Source: Ruegeria spongiae | Lineage (GTDB): Bacteria; Pseudomonadota; Alphaproteobacteria; Rhodobacterales; Rhodobacteraceae | NCBI RefSeq assembly: GCF_023502395.1 | Contig: NZ_JAMFMB010000017.1 | Location: 1 to 64,000 of the forward strand | Direction: 5' to 3' | Length of the DNA stretch: 64,000 nt | Shown: positions 41,496 to 50,615 of the stretch, in pieces | How positions within the stretch are numbered: the stretch's first letter is position 1 | Layout of the letters: each line of letters begins with the position of its first letter | The notes under the pieces: model-generated | Databases searched by the model: none | Told to the model about the DNA's origin: nothing | Seen by the model: only the letters and a program-made list of their open reading frames with translations | Made by a program: the position numbers and the translations under genes

Positions 41496-42284
41496 TCAGA
41501 GATCGAAGCTGGCAAAGACCGGTGCGTGGTCGCTGGGTTTTTCCCAACCGCGCGCATCGCGCAGGATGCGGCTGGAATGGGCGGCATTGCTGATATCGGG
41601 CGTGGCCCAGACGTGATCCAGCCTGCGGCCCTTGTCTGCGGCATCCCAATCCCGCGCCCGGTAAGACCACCAGCTGTAAAGCTTGCCATCGGGGATGTCG
41701 CGGCGGGTGATGTCGACCCAGCCACCGGCGTCTTGCGTCTCGGCCAGTTGTTCGACCTCGATCGGTGTGTGAGAGACGACCTTGAGCAGTTGTTTATGCG
41801 ACCACACGTCATCCTCGTGCGGGGCGATGTTGAGATCGCCAACGAGGATGGATTTCTCAGGCTTTTCCGCCCGGAACCAGTCGCGCATATCGGTCAGGTA
41901 ATCGAGCTTCTGGCCGAATTTCTCATTCACTTCGCGATCCGGCACATCGCCGCCCGCCGGGACATAGAAATTGTGGATCACGGTACCGTTTTCCAGCCGA
42001 CCCGCCACGTGGCGAGCATGACCAAGACCCGCGAAATCCTTGTCACCCACATCCTCGATGGGCAGGCGCGACAGGATCGCGACGCCGTTGTAACCCTTCT
42101 GCCCACGCGCAATCATGTGCGGGTAGCCCAGTTCAGCGAACCCTTCGGTGGGGATCTTGTCGACCGGCGATTTGCATTCCTGCAGGCAGAGCACATCCGG
42201 CCCCTCTTCGCTCAGCAGTTTCTGCACGATCGGTTCGCGCAGCCGGACCGAGTTGATGTTCCAGGTGGCAAGGGTAAAGGGCAT
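41496..42284 (-). CDS. xth: Exodeoxyribonuclease III
   Basis: A 262-residue endonuclease/exonuclease/phosphatase-fold AP endonuclease. Blocks include TWNINSVRLR at the N-terminus, LQECKS with the metal-binding glutamate, GDLNIAP, and the C-terminal SDHAPVFASFD with the catalytic histidine. It repairs abasic sites and 3'-blocked ends. ATG 42284 gives the normal N-terminus; a longer frame of about 69 residues upstream has no family match. The gene is transcribed alone on the minus strand. Confidence 0.93.
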   Translation of the reverse strand: MPFTLATWNINSVRLREPIVQKLLSEEGPDVLCLQECKSPVDKIPTEGFAELGYPHMIARGQKGYNGVAILSRLPIEDVGDKDFAGLGHARHVAGRLENGTVIHNFYVPAGGDVPDREVNEKFGQKLDYLTDMRDWFRAEKPEKSILVGDLNIAPHEDDVWSHKQLLKVVSHTPIEVEQLAETQDAGGWVDITRRDIPDGKLYSWWSYRARDWDAADKGRRLDHVWATPDISNAAHSSRILRDARGWEKPSDHAPVFASFDL

Positions 42285-42407
42285 GGGACAGCTTTCGACA
42301 GGACGGTTCCGGCGCACCCTATCGTGGCGCCGGAGCACGCGCCATCCCCAAGCGGACACTCCCTGTCCGGGCCGGAGGCACTGGCCAAAGGTGACCATCA
42401 CCCAGAC

Positions 42408-42433
42408 AAAAAAAGACCGGGCGCAAGGCCCGG
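42408..42433 (-). terminator. Rho-independent terminator downstream of the response regulator gene
   Basis: On the minus strand a CCGGGC/GCCCGG stem (42417-42433) with a 5-base loop is followed, after two bases, by seven U residues (42408-42414). It lies 112 bases beyond the response-regulator stop and upstream of xth. Confidence 0.8.
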
Positions 42434-42452
42434 CCAGTCCAACAGGGAGGAT

Positions 42453-42474
42453 GCATGTCATAACCCGGACATGC
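42453..42474. repeat. 7-bp inverted repeat upstream of xth
   Basis: GCATGTC and GACATGC pair around an 8-base spacer, between the response-regulator terminator and its stop codon. No U-run is present. It may be a protein-binding site or chance. Confidence 0.3.
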
Positions 42475-42544
42475 GCGGGCTGAATTAACATTAACAGATT
42501 CGCGCGCCTCTCAATATGACATTTGTCACACAGGAACCGCGAAT

Positions 42545-43231
42545 TCAGGCCACCAGGCGATAGCCCCCGGATTCGGTGACCAGCAGCCGCGCGTTCGAGG
42601 GATCGGGCTCGATCTTCTGGCGCAGACGATAGATGTGGGTTTCCAGCGTGTGCGTGGTCACCCCGGCATTATACCCCCAAACCTCGTGCAGCAGCACGTC
42701 ACGCGCAACGACGCCATCGGTCGAGCGGTAGAGGAACTTGAGGATATTGGTTTCTTTTTCGGTCAGGCGGATCTTGCGCTCATCATCGGTGATCAGCATC
42801 TTCATCGCCGGTTTGAACGTATACGGGCCAAGCTGGAACACCGCATCCTCGGATTGTTCATGCTGGCGCAACTGCGCGCGGATACGGGCCAGAAGGACGG
42901 GGAATTTGAAGGGTTTAGTAACGTAGTCATTGGCCCCGGCATCAAGCCCCAGGATGGTATCGGCATCGCCGTCATGACCGGTCAGCATCAGGATCGGGCT
43001 CTTGACCCCCTGCTTTCGCATCAGACGACACAATTCGCGCCCGTCGGTATCAGGCAGCCCCACATCCAGAATGACGAGGTCATACAGCGCCTCTTTCACC
43101 CGCTCCATCGCGTTCTGGCCATCGCTGGCCTCGAACACATCGAAATCCTCGGTCATGACCAGTTGCTCGCTGAGCGCCTCGCGCAGGTCTTCATCGTCAT
43201 CGACCAGCAGGATTTTCTTGAGCTGTGCCAT
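42545..43231 (-). CDS. OmpR/PhoB-family response regulator
   Basis: A 228-residue two-component regulator. The receiver domain (residues 5-118) has the acidic pair D11/D12, phospho-acceptor D56 in LVILDVGLP, T in LTGH and K in VTKPFKF. The C-terminal winged helix (about 130-228) has KETNILKFLYRS and HIYRLRQKIEP. ATG 43231 has AGGAGG upstream. No histidine kinase is adjacent, so it is an orphan here. It is divergent from ribA and ends in a good terminator. Its targets are not evident. Confidence 0.92.
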   Translation of the reverse strand: MAQLKKILLVDDDEDLREALSEQLVMTEDFDVFEASDGQNAMERVKEALYDLVILDVGLPDTDGRELCRLMRKQGVKSPILMLTGHDGDADTILGLDAGANDYVTKPFKFPVLLARIRAQLRQHEQSEDAVFQLGPYTFKPAMKMLITDDERKIRLTEKETNILKFLYRSTDGVVARDVLLHEVWGYNAGVTTHTLETHIYRLRQKIEPDPSNARLLVTESGGYRLVA

Positions 43232-43393
43232 TGCGGCGTCCTCCTTGAACTTTCCCTGAACTTGAGCCTGCGGCAGGGCATCCACAAGGTAGGCCGCCTT
43301 TTTTTCACGCCCTCGTGTCCAAGGCCGGGGAAATGTTTCACATTTGCAGCAAGCGCGACTAAGCAGGGGGCCGAACGTTACAGGAAACGACCC

Positions 43394-44479
43394 ATGAGTC
43401 TTCTTCCCGATATCACCGAACTGATGGCCCGCGCCCGCGCCGATCTGCGCATGGGTGTGCCGGTGGTGCTGTCCGACCGCGCGCAGGGCAGCGTTCTTGT
43501 TGCCTCGACCGAGACGCTGAGCGCAACACGTCTTGCCGCTTTGCGCGCCCTGGGCGGAGAGCTGTGCGTTGCCATTACCGCACGCCGGGCGGAAACGCTC
43601 AAGGCCCGCGCCTATGATGGCGATCTGGCGCGGATCGCGGTGCCCGATGATGTCGATCTGGCCTGGATCGCGGCCATCGCCGACCCTTCCGACGATCTGA
43701 ACGCGCCGATGAAAGGCCCGCTGCGATCGCTGCGCGACGGGCAGGCCGATCTGCACCGTCTGGCCATCGCGCTGATGAAGACCGCGCGCCTGTTGCCTGC
43801 AGCCGTAATCACCCCCCTTCCCGCGTCTCTTCCCATCGAGGGCCTGACCCGGATCAACCACGCCGCTGCCGTATCATTCATGACCACGCGCAGCCCCTTG
43901 CAGGAAGTTGTCGCGGCCCGATTGCCCGTCCAGGTATCCGAGGCCGGGAGGCTGCATATCTTCCGGCCCGAAGATGGCGGAGAGGAGCACTATGCCTTCG
44001 AAATCGGGCGGCCCGACCGGCAGGCACCGGTTCTGTCGCGACTGCATTCGGCCTGTTTCACCGGTGACCTGCTGGGCAGCCTGAAATGCGACTGCGGCCC
44101 TCAGCTGCGCGGTGCCTTGGCCCAGATGGGGGCCGAGGGGGCGGGTGTGCTGCTCTATCTCAACCAGGAAGGGCGCGGTATCGGGCTGGCCAACAAGATG
44201 CGCGCCTATTCGCTGCAGGATCAGGGATTTGACACGGTCGAGGCCAATCACCGGCTGGGTTTTGAGGATGACGAGCGCGATTTCCGGCTGGGCTCGGACA
44301 TTCTGAAGACGTTGGGGTTTTCCTCGGTGCGACTGCTGACAAACAACCCCGCCAAGATCGCGATGATGGAGCGCACCGGCATCAGCGTCGCCGAGCGGGT
44401 GCCTCTCAAGGTGGGCGAAACCGCCCATAACCGGGGCTATCTGGCGACCAAGGCGGCGAAATCCGGGCATCTGCTGTGA
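43394..44479 (+). CDS. ribA: GTP cyclohydrolase II with a degenerate RibB-like N-terminal domain
   Basis: A 361-residue riboflavin enzyme. The C-terminal half (about 165-361) is standard RibA: zinc cysteines in SACFTGDLLGSLKCDCG, the catalytic block NQEGRGIGLANKMRAY, and LLTNNPAKI. The first ~165 residues resemble DHBP synthase (GELCVAITARRAETL aligns with the RibB region) but lack the acidic active-site loop DDEDRENEGD, so this half is probably inactive. A RibBA fusion that lost its RibB function is the likeliest history. The downstream gene overlaps its stop by GTGA. No FMN riboswitch was seen upstream. Confidence 0.9.
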   Translation: MSLLPDITELMARARADLRMGVPVVLSDRAQGSVLVASTETLSATRLAALRALGGELCVAITARRAETLKARAYDGDLARIAVPDDVDLAWIAAIADPSDDLNAPMKGPLRSLRDGQADLHRLAIALMKTARLLPAAVITPLPASLPIEGLTRINHAAAVSFMTTRSPLQEVVAARLPVQVSEAGRLHIFRPEDGGEEHYAFEIGRPDRQAPVLSRLHSACFTGDLLGSLKCDCGPQLRGALAQMGAEGAGVLLYLNQEGRGIGLANKMRAYSLQDQGFDTVEANHRLGFEDDERDFRLGSDILKTLGFSSVRLLTNNPAKIAMMERTGISVAERVPLKVGETAHNRGYLATKAAKSGHLL

Positions 44480-44976
44480 CACCGCGCGACCTTGTACTGA
44501 CGCCAACGGCGTTGCGCTATCTGGGGCGCAGGTTTCCTTGCACCATCGGAACCGGCGGGCTGACGATGCGCAAGCGCGAAGGAGACGGGGCGACACCGAT
44601 CGGCACTCACAGGATTGTCGGCATGTTTTATCGTCCCGACCGCCTGATCCCGCCCACACCCTGGGCGCACCCGGTGGGTCCGCGCGATCTATGGTCAGAT
44701 GACGGCGGTGATCCCGCCTATAACATGTGGGTCCGCACCCCGCATGGATACAGTCACGAGGCGCTGCGCCGATCCGACCCGCTTTATGATCTGGTGCTGG
44801 TGATGGACTGGAACCTGCCCGACGCCGTGCCCGGACAGGGCTCGGCCATCTTCATCCATCAATGGCGGCGTCCAGGCTACCCGACCGAGGGCTGTATCGC
44901 CCTGCGTCGCCAACATCTGCACTGGATCGCCCGGCGGGTGAGCTATGGAACCCGCGTGATCATCCCTGCGGCTTGA
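44476..44976 (+). CDS. L,D-transpeptidase (YkuD)-fold protein
   Basis: A 166-residue protein with the YkuD fold. The catalytic motif appears as IFIHQWRRPGYPTEGCIALR, providing the His and the Cys of the family. GTG at 44476 overlaps the ribA stop as GTGA and gives MTPRDLVLTP as N-terminus; no signal peptide or membrane segment is visible, unusual for an enzyme expected to cross-link murein in the periplasm. Its 3' end overlaps the converging YggS-type gene by 17 bases. Confidence 0.82.
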   Translation: MTPRDLVLTPTALRYLGRRFPCTIGTGGLTMRKREGDGATPIGTHRIVGMFYRPDRLIPPTPWAHPVGPRDLWSDDGGDPAYNMWVRTPHGYSHEALRRSDPLYDLVLVMDWNLPDAVPGQGSAIFIHQWRRPGYPTEGCIALRRQHLHWIARRVSYGTRVIIPAA

Positions 44977-45619
44977 CCCTTTCGCCAAAGATCGCAGACC
45001 CGACCCGGACATGGGTGGCACCCAGCGCGATGGCGGTCTCGAAATCGCCACTCATACCCATCGACAGACCCTCAAGCCCGTTGCGCGCCGCGATCTTGGC
45101 AAGCAGAGCAAAATGCAGCGCCGGTTCCTCGTCAACGGGCGGGATGCACATCAGGCCCCGCACCGGCAGGTCGAGTGACTTGCAGTCTTTCACGAAATCA
45201 TCCGCATCGGCAGGCAGCACACCCGCTTTTTGCGCCTCTTCACCGGTATTCACCTGTACGAAAAGGTCAGGGCACGTACCCAGTTCCTGCGCCAATCTCG
45301 CAAAGGTGTTGGCAAGCTTGGGCCGGTCGAGCGCGTGGATCGCGTGGCCAAGCTCCATCGCCTGTCGGGCCTTGTTGGTCTGCAACGGACCGATCAGATG
45401 CAGGTCGACATCGCTATAGCGCTTCATCAGGGCGGGCCACTTTCCTGCCGCCTCCTGCACGCGATTCTCGCCAAAGACACGATGCCCCTGCTCCAGCACC
45501 GCCTCGACCCGGTCGATGGGCTGGACTTTGGATACGGCGATCAGCTTGACCGCCCCCTTTGCCCGTCCTGCAGCGTTTTCGGCCTGGTGAATTCTGTCGG
45601 TGATTTCCTGAAGTGACAT
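44960..45619 (-). CDS. YggS/PLPBP-family pyridoxal-phosphate-binding protein
   Basis: A 219-residue single-domain protein like the N-terminal barrel of alanine racemase. K31 in LIAVSKVQP binds PLP, and the GENRVQEA and LIGPLQTNK blocks are conserved. Members keep free PLP low and affect amino-acid balance. The ATG at 45619 gives the normal N-terminus; an upstream in-frame start would add 13 residues. It precedes the porin terminator region and overlaps the L,D-transpeptidase gene tail to tail. Confidence 0.92.
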   Translation of the reverse strand: MSLQEITDRIHQAENAAGRAKGAVKLIAVSKVQPIDRVEAVLEQGHRVFGENRVQEAAGKWPALMKRYSDVDLHLIGPLQTNKARQAMELGHAIHALDRPKLANTFARLAQELGTCPDLFVQVNTGEEAQKAGVLPADADDFVKDCKSLDLPVRGLMCIPPVDEEPALHFALLAKIAARNGLEGLSMGMSGDFETAIALGATHVRVGSAIFGERVKPQG

Positions 45620-45666
45620 GCGCTGCCCCGATGTGGTCCTGCCCCCGAGAAACACCATGTGAGCGC

Positions 45667-45697
45667 AAAAGAAAAGGGCAGGTCCGAAGACCTGCCC
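45667..45697 (-). terminator. Strong intrinsic terminator of the porin gene with UUCG tetraloop
   Basis: On the minus strand GGGCAGGTC and GACCTGCCC form a perfect 9-bp stem capped by TTCG (C(UUCG)G), followed by TTTTCTTTT. It lies about 30 bases after the porin stop. This is a textbook high-efficiency terminator, fitting an abundantly transcribed porin gene. Confidence 0.9.
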
Positions 45698-45726
45698 AAA
45701 TCTGTAACCGTTAGGTCGTGATCAAC

Positions 45727-46755
45727 TTAGAAGTTGAAGATCACACCCACATCAGCAACGGTGTCGCTGGAATCGCCGCCGGGCTTGACCGAAGCAACAC
45801 CGCCTTTGAGGGCAACGCCGCCACCGAGATCCTGAACGACACCCAGGCCAAACGCTTGCGTGTCGTCGTCACCCGAACCGTCAGCATAGGAGAAGATCAG
45901 ATCGGTTGCGGTGCCCAGCTCATAGGCAGCCGACAGACCCCAGAAGGTGTCGAAAGCGCCGTCATCGTTGTCTGCATCTTCTTTACCAACCAACAGGGTA
46001 CCGTTGAAGGCGCCGAAGGTTGCCGCAGCGGTTGCACCGTAGATTTTGGTCTCACCCAAACCGCCGGTACCTTCCGGCTCGTTCTGCGAGTAGAACAGCG
46101 CGACAGCATAGGCGTCATTTGCCCATGCACCGCTGACACCCCACTGTTCGCCAGCACCGGTTTCTTCGGGCGAGTAGGAGGCCGAAACAGCAAAGTCTCC
46201 GAAGGCGTACTGAGCGAAGATACCGTTCACGCCTGCGCTGGTCGAAGAGAACGAGTCCAGCGCGAAGTCGACGGCAGCATACTGACCGGTGAAGGCGGTC
46301 AGGCCGGGTTCGTTACCGTAGTAGTTCGGAAGGTTGTCGATAACGCCGGAGATGTTGCCAACGTCAACACGCAGGCCTTCATACTGCGTGGTGAAGCGTG
46401 CACCGCTGAGTTGAGCGCCATTCCGGTCAGTTGTACCGGAGACAGTGTTGGTGTTCTGATCAACACCGCCGCTGAAACCATTTCCTTGGTTCGCGGTACC
46501 GTCCTGGTTTGCGTCAGCCTGCAAACGAACACGTGCGGAGAACGCAACACCGCCATCGGTTTCTGCGTTGGCGTCGATGTTCAAACGAAAACGGCTGGTC
46601 AGGAAGGTTTCTTTATCGTCACCTTCTGCGCCACCGTCATATTTCAGGCCAAAACGGCCGTAACCGCTGAACGCCATGTTTGCGATGTCCGCTGCCGCGA
46701 AATCGGCTGCTGCCATCGCGGTCAGAGCGGTCGAAGCGAAGAGAATCTTTTTCAT
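45727..46755 (-). CDS. Porin
   Basis: A 342-residue outer-membrane beta-barrel protein of the alphaproteobacterial general porin type. A signal peptide covers roughly residues 1-22 (MKKILFASTALTAMAAADF, cleavage after AAA). The mature part starts with the porin-like IANMAFSGYGRFGLKYD. It is rich in alternating aromatic and glycine strands, with acidic loops such as DGSGDDDTQ and a terminal phenylalanine (VIFNF) needed for barrel insertion. The gene is monocistronic with its own terminator. Pore selectivity is unknown. Confidence 0.92.
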   Translation of the reverse strand: MKKILFASTALTAMAAADFAAADIANMAFSGYGRFGLKYDGGAEGDDKETFLTSRFRLNIDANAETDGGVAFSARVRLQADANQDGTANQGNGFSGGVDQNTNTVSGTTDRNGAQLSGARFTTQYEGLRVDVGNISGVIDNLPNYYGNEPGLTAFTGQYAAVDFALDSFSSTSAGVNGIFAQYAFGDFAVSASYSPEETGAGEQWGVSGAWANDAYAVALFYSQNEPEGTGGLGETKIYGATAAATFGAFNGTLLVGKEDADNDDGAFDTFWGLSAAYELGTATDLIFSYADGSGDDDTQAFGLGVVQDLGGGVALKGGVASVKPGGDSSDTVADVGVIFNF

Positions 46756-47035
46756 CGTTTTTTCCCTCGGGTTTCCTTTAGTGCCTCAAGCGCATCGCAT
46801 TCACGGCTCTGGCCTGAGCATGGGCATCGTGTCGCCCGTTTCGACCTGATAGCGCAAGTATCGCGGCGCGCGTTTGACCAATTGTTCCCTGACATGGTGC
46901 AAGGATGCCACAGTGATCGCGGCACCCCGGCAACGCCAAAGCGAAAAGAGCGAAATTGGCTCTGAAAATACGGCCTTGTTGCATCGCGGCGGCTTGTCTA
47001 AAACTCTGCCAACCGGATTATCAGGACGTAGACCA

Positions 47036-47530
47036 ATGACCAGTGGCCCTTTCCGATTTGCTGTGCTCGCCGCAAGCCTTGTTGCGCTGGCGTCCTGCGG
47101 CCCCTCCGCGCTGAGTTCGGACACGCCCAACAACAATGACCGCCTTATTGGTGGCAAACCTGATGATGTTGCGACCGACGACCCGAACCGGTCGACCATC
47201 TGGGACATTTTCAAGCCGACCAACGTCGAAAACGTTGTTGATGTGAACAAATACCTCTGGGCGGCCTCGCTGGATGTGCTCAATTTTTTGCCCGTCGAGG
47301 CTGTTGATCCCTTCACCGGCGTGATCTCGACAGGCTATGGAACGCCGCCGGGTGGCGGTAGGGCCTACCGCGCGACGGTCCATATCAGCGACCCCGCGCT
47401 TGAGGCGCGTTCGCTGAACGTGGCGCTTCAGTCCCGCAGCGGCCCGGTCAGCCAGGCCACGGCCCGCGCGGTTGAGGATGCGATTCTGTCGCGTGCACGA
47501 CAGCTACGCATCGCTGATGGCAGGCTCTAG
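47036..47530 (+). CDS. DUF3576 domain-containing lipoprotein
   Basis: A 164-residue conserved alphaproteobacterial lipoprotein. The signal ends in the lipobox LVALASC. The mature part contains the DUF3576 pattern: NNNDRLIGGK, IWDIFKP, VNKYLWAASLDVLNFLPVEAVDPFTGVI (split here as VNKYLWAASLDVLNFLP then VEAVDPFTG) and GYGTPPGG. Function is unknown. The ATG at 47036 places the signal peptide correctly. It precedes leuS, with a terminator between them, as in many Rhodobacteraceae. Confidence 0.88.
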   Translation: MTSGPFRFAVLAASLVALASCGPSALSSDTPNNNDRLIGGKPDDVATDDPNRSTIWDIFKPTNVENVVDVNKYLWAASLDVLNFLPVEAVDPFTGVISTGYGTPPGGGRAYRATVHISDPALEARSLNVALQSRSGPVSQATARAVEDAILSRARQLRIADGRL

Positions 47531-47558
47531 AATCCCGGACCCATAGACAGTATCAACG

Positions 47559-47583
47559 CGCCGGGCCAAACGCCCGGCGTTTT
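47559..47583 (+). terminator. Rho-independent terminator between the DUF3576 gene and leuS
   Basis: CGCCGGGC and GCCCGGCG pair as an 8-bp stem around a 5-base loop, followed by TTTTC. It lies 29 bases after the DUF3576 stop and 22 bases before the leuS start, so leuS transcription probably begins nearby or depends on readthrough. Confidence 0.8.
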
Positions 47584-47605
47584 CATTGACCAAGGACCGC
47601 ACCAC

Positions 47606-50143
47606 ATGTCGCGCTATTCCGCCTCCGATATCGAAGCCAAGTGGCAGGACGCCTGGGACAAGGCCGGTATCTTCACCGCCAGGCGCAGCGGGGACAAGCC
47701 CAAGTATTATGTGCTCGAGATGTTCCCCTACCCCTCGGGCCGCATCCATATGGGCCATGTGCGCAACTACACGATGGGTGACGTGATCGCGCGGCACAAA
47801 CTGGCCACCGGCCATAATGTGCTGCACCCGATGGGCTGGGACGCGTTTGGCATGCCCGCCGAAAACGCCGCCATGGCGATCGGTGGTCACCCCAAAGACT
47901 GGACCTATGGTAACATCGCCGACATGCGCGGGCAGATGAAGCCGCTGGGCCTGTCCATCGACTGGTCGCGGGAATTTGCTACCTGCGACCCGGAATATTA
48001 TGGCCAGCAACAGGCGCTGTTTCTGGATATGCTCGGCGCCGGTCTCGTCTACCGCAAAAACGCCGTGGTAAACTGGGACCCGGTCGATATGACGGTTCTG
48101 GCCAATGAGCAGGTCGAAAACGGGCGCGGCTGGCGGTCCGGCGCTTTGGTCGAGCGGCGCGAGCTGACGCAGTGGTTCTTCAAGATCAGCGATTATTCCG
48201 AAGAATTGCTGGATGCGCTGGACACGCTCGAAAACTGGCCCGCCAAGGTGCGGCTGATGCAGGAAAACTGGATCGGCAAGTCGCGCGGGCTGCAATTCGC
48301 CTTTGAGCGCACAGATGATGGCGACCCGATCACCGTCTACACCACAAGGCCCGATACGCTGCTGGGCGCCAGCTTTGTCGGCATCTCGCCCGATCATCCC
48401 ATTGCGCGCGCGTTGGAGGCCGAAAACCCCGAGATCGCAGGATTTGTTGCCGAATGCCGCAAGGGCGGCACCACCGAAGAGGCCATCGAAACCGCCGAGA
48501 AACTGGGCTATGACACCGGCATCCGGGTCAAACACCCGCTGAATCCGGATTGGGAGCTGCCGGTCTGGATCGCCAATTTCATCCTGATGGATTACGGCAC
48601 CGGCGCGATCTTTGCCTGTCCTGCGCATGATCAGCGCGACCTGGATTTCTGCCGCAAATACGACCTGCCGGTGATCGATACCTTCTTTGCGCTGGAAGAC
48701 GACACGCCGGTGGACAAACTGGCCTTTGTGCCACCCAAGACCGAGAAAGTGCGCTGGGTCGAACACTTTGCAGGTCTGACCGAGGCCACCGGGCAAGAGG
48801 CCATCGACGCCACCATCGACTTTGCCGAAAAGGCAGGCTGGGGCGAAGGCGTCACCAAATACCGCCTGCGCGACTGGGGGCTGAGCCGCCAGCGCTATTG
48901 GGGCTGCCCGATTCCGGTCGTGCATTGCGACAGCTGCGGCGTGGTGCCGGAGAAGAAAGAGAACCTGCCGATCCGCCTGCCCGACGATGTCAGCTTTGAC
49001 AAACCCGGCAACCCGCTGGACCGGCACCCGACATGGCGCGATTGCACCTGTCCGTCTTGCGATGCACCCGCGAAACGCGAAACCGACACAATGGACACGT
49101 TTGTCGATTCGTCTTGGTATTTCGCCCGTTTCACCGCCCCGCGCGCGGAAACGCCCACCGATCTGGCCGAGGCCGAGTACTGGATGAATGTCGACCAGTA
49201 TATCGGCGGGGTCGAACACGCGATTTTGCACCTGCTCTATTCCCGCTTCTTCGCGCGGGCGATGCAGATCACCGGGCATCTGCCGAAAAAAGCCATCGAA
49301 CCTTTCAATGCGCTGTTCACCCAGGGCATGGTGACGCATGAGATCTACCAGACCCGCGACACCAATGGCCGCCCGGTCTATCACCTGCCCGAGGATGTGA
49401 GCGACGGCAAACTGACCGACGGCACCGAGGTTGAGATCATCCCCTCGGCCAAGATGTCGAAATCCAAGAAAAACGTGGTCGACCCGGTCAGCATCATTTC
49501 GGCCTTTGGCGCCGACACCGCGCGCTGGTTCGTGCTGTCCGATTCGCCCCCCGAGCGCGACGTGGAATGGACCGCAGCCGGGGCCGAGGCCGCCTATAAG
49601 CACCTGAACCGGGTCTGGAACCTCTGCGACAAGATCGGCGCGATGGACCCCGGGGCCAGGGGCGACGGCGACACCGAGCTGCTGCGCGAGATGCACAAGG
49701 CGATCCGTGACGTGACACTGGGCGTCGAAAGCTTCGGGTTCAATGCCTCGATCGCAAAGCTCTATGCCTTTACCAACACGCTGGCCAAATCCAAGGCCGG
49801 GCATGCGGCGCAAAAGCAAGCCATCATGACGCTGGCTCAACTGATGTCACCGATGACACCGCATCTGGCCGAAGATATCTGGGCGCATCAGGGCGGCGAA
49901 GGTCTGGTCGCCACTGCGCCCTGGCCGGTGGCGGATGAGGCGATGCTGGTCGATGACACCGTCACCCTGCCCATTCAGGTCAACGGCAAGCGTCGCGCGG
50001 AAATCAGCGTTCCCAAAGATATGGACAAGGCAGAGGTTGAAAAACGCGCCCTCTCGGAAGATGCTGTGCAACGGGTGCTGGAAGGGGCCACACCCAAAAA
50101 AGTGATCGTTGTCCCGGGCAGGATCGTGAATGTCGTCATTTAA
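47606..50143 (+). CDS. leuS: Leucyl-tRNA synthetase
   Basis: An 845-residue class I synthetase charging tRNA-Leu. The HIGH equivalent is [11 protein letters not shown] at residues 41-51 and the KMSKS loop is at 616-620. An inserted CP1 editing domain (about residues 220-410) and the C-terminal anticodon-binding helices are present. Length fits the bacterial enzyme. Its last 14 bases overlap lptE. The leuS-lptE-holA order is common in alphaproteobacteria. Confidence 0.97.
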   Translation: MSRYSASDIEAKWQDAWDKAGIFTARRSGDKPKYYVLEMFPYPSGRIHMGHVRNYTMGDVIARHKLATGHNVLHPMGWDAFGMPAENAAMAIGGHPKDWTYGNIADMRGQMKPLGLSIDWSREFATCDPEYYGQQQALFLDMLGAGLVYRKNAVVNWDPVDMTVLANEQVENGRGWRSGALVERRELTQWFFKISDYSEELLDALDTLENWPAKVRLMQENWIGKSRGLQFAFERTDDGDPITVYTTRPDTLLGASFVGISPDHPIARALEAENPEIAGFVAECRKGGTTEEAIETAEKLGYDTGIRVKHPLNPDWELPVWIANFILMDYGTGAIFACPAHDQRDLDFCRKYDLPVIDTFFALEDDTPVDKLAFVPPKTEKVRWVEHFAGLTEATGQEAIDATIDFAEKAGWGEGVTKYRLRDWGLSRQRYWGCPIPVVHCDSCGVVPEKKENLPIRLPDDVSFDKPGNPLDRHPTWRDCTCPSCDAPAKRETDTMDTFVDSSWYFARFTAPRAETPTDLAEAEYWMNVDQYIGGVEHAILHLLYSRFFARAMQITGHLPKKAIEPFNALFTQGMVTHEIYQTRDTNGRPVYHLPEDVSDGKLTDGTEVEIIPSAKMSKSKKNVVDPVSIISAFGADTARWFVLSDSPPERDVEWTAAGAEAAYKHLNRVWNLCDKIGAMDPGARGDGDTELLREMHKAIRDVTLGVESFGFNASIAKLYAFTNTLAKSKAGHAAQKQAIMTLAQLMSPMTPHLAEDIWAHQGGEGLVATAPWPVADEAMLVDDTVTLPIQVNGKRRAEISVPKDMDKAEVEKRALSEDAVQRVLEGATPKKVIVVPGRIVNVVI

Positions 50144-50615
50144 CCGCAGAACCCTGCTGATGCTGCCGCTGGCGCTTGCCGCCTGCGGTTTCTCTCCTGT
50201 CTACGCACCGGGCGGCAATGCCGACCTGCTGAATGGCAAGATCGAGGTTTCAGCCCCCACTTCGACCGATACCTATCTGCTGGTGCGCAATCTTGAAGGC
50301 AATCTGGGCCGTGCGGCGAACCCGGACTACCGGCTGAACGTCTCGCTATCGACCAGAACCCAGGGCCAGGCGATCACTGCCGACAACGCGATCCTGCGCT
50401 ATGCGCTTGCGGGGCGGGTAGAGTATTCGCTGATCCGGGTTGCCAATGGCGAGATTGTCTCCTCCGGCGATGTGTCGAATTTCGTGGGCTATTCCGCCAC
50501 CGGCTCGACCGTTGAGACGCTGGCCAGCGAAAAGGACGCCAACAAACGCCTGATGGTGATTCTCGCCGATCAACTGACCACCGAGCTTTACAGCCTGCCG
50601 GACCTCACCGCATGA
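50130..50615 (+). CDS. lptE: LPS-assembly lipoprotein LptE
   Basis: A 161-residue lipoprotein, the partner of LptD in inserting lipopolysaccharide into the outer membrane. The lipobox is LALAAC (lipidated Cys at about residue 20), followed by [10 protein letters not shown], a typical LptE opening. The ATG at 50130 overlaps leuS by 14 bases, and the stop overlaps the holA start as ATGA, so the three genes are translationally linked. No LptD gene is in the window. Confidence 0.88.
   Translation: MSSFNRRTLLMLPLALAACGFSPVYAPGGNADLLNGKIEVSAPTSTDTYLLVRNLEGNLGRAANPDYRLNVSLSTRTQGQAITADNAILRYALAGRVEYSLIRVANGEIVSSGDVSNFVGYSATGSTVETLASEKDANKRLMVILADQLTTELYSLPDLTA

Noticed and set aside
40032-42488. An 818-codon open frame on the plus strand
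   Set aside because: Antisense to the LON-domain, thioredoxin and exonuclease III genes; low-complexity shadow.
42517-42528. TGACA-TT-TGTCA palindrome as a CRP/FNR-type site
   Set aside because: Only five-base half-sites with a two-base spacer, and position between a stop codon and a distant promoter gives no support.
43232-43393. FMN riboswitch upstream of ribA
   Set aside because: Looked for the conserved helices and the characteristic AGGG/GAG stretches; the 162-base region does not show them.
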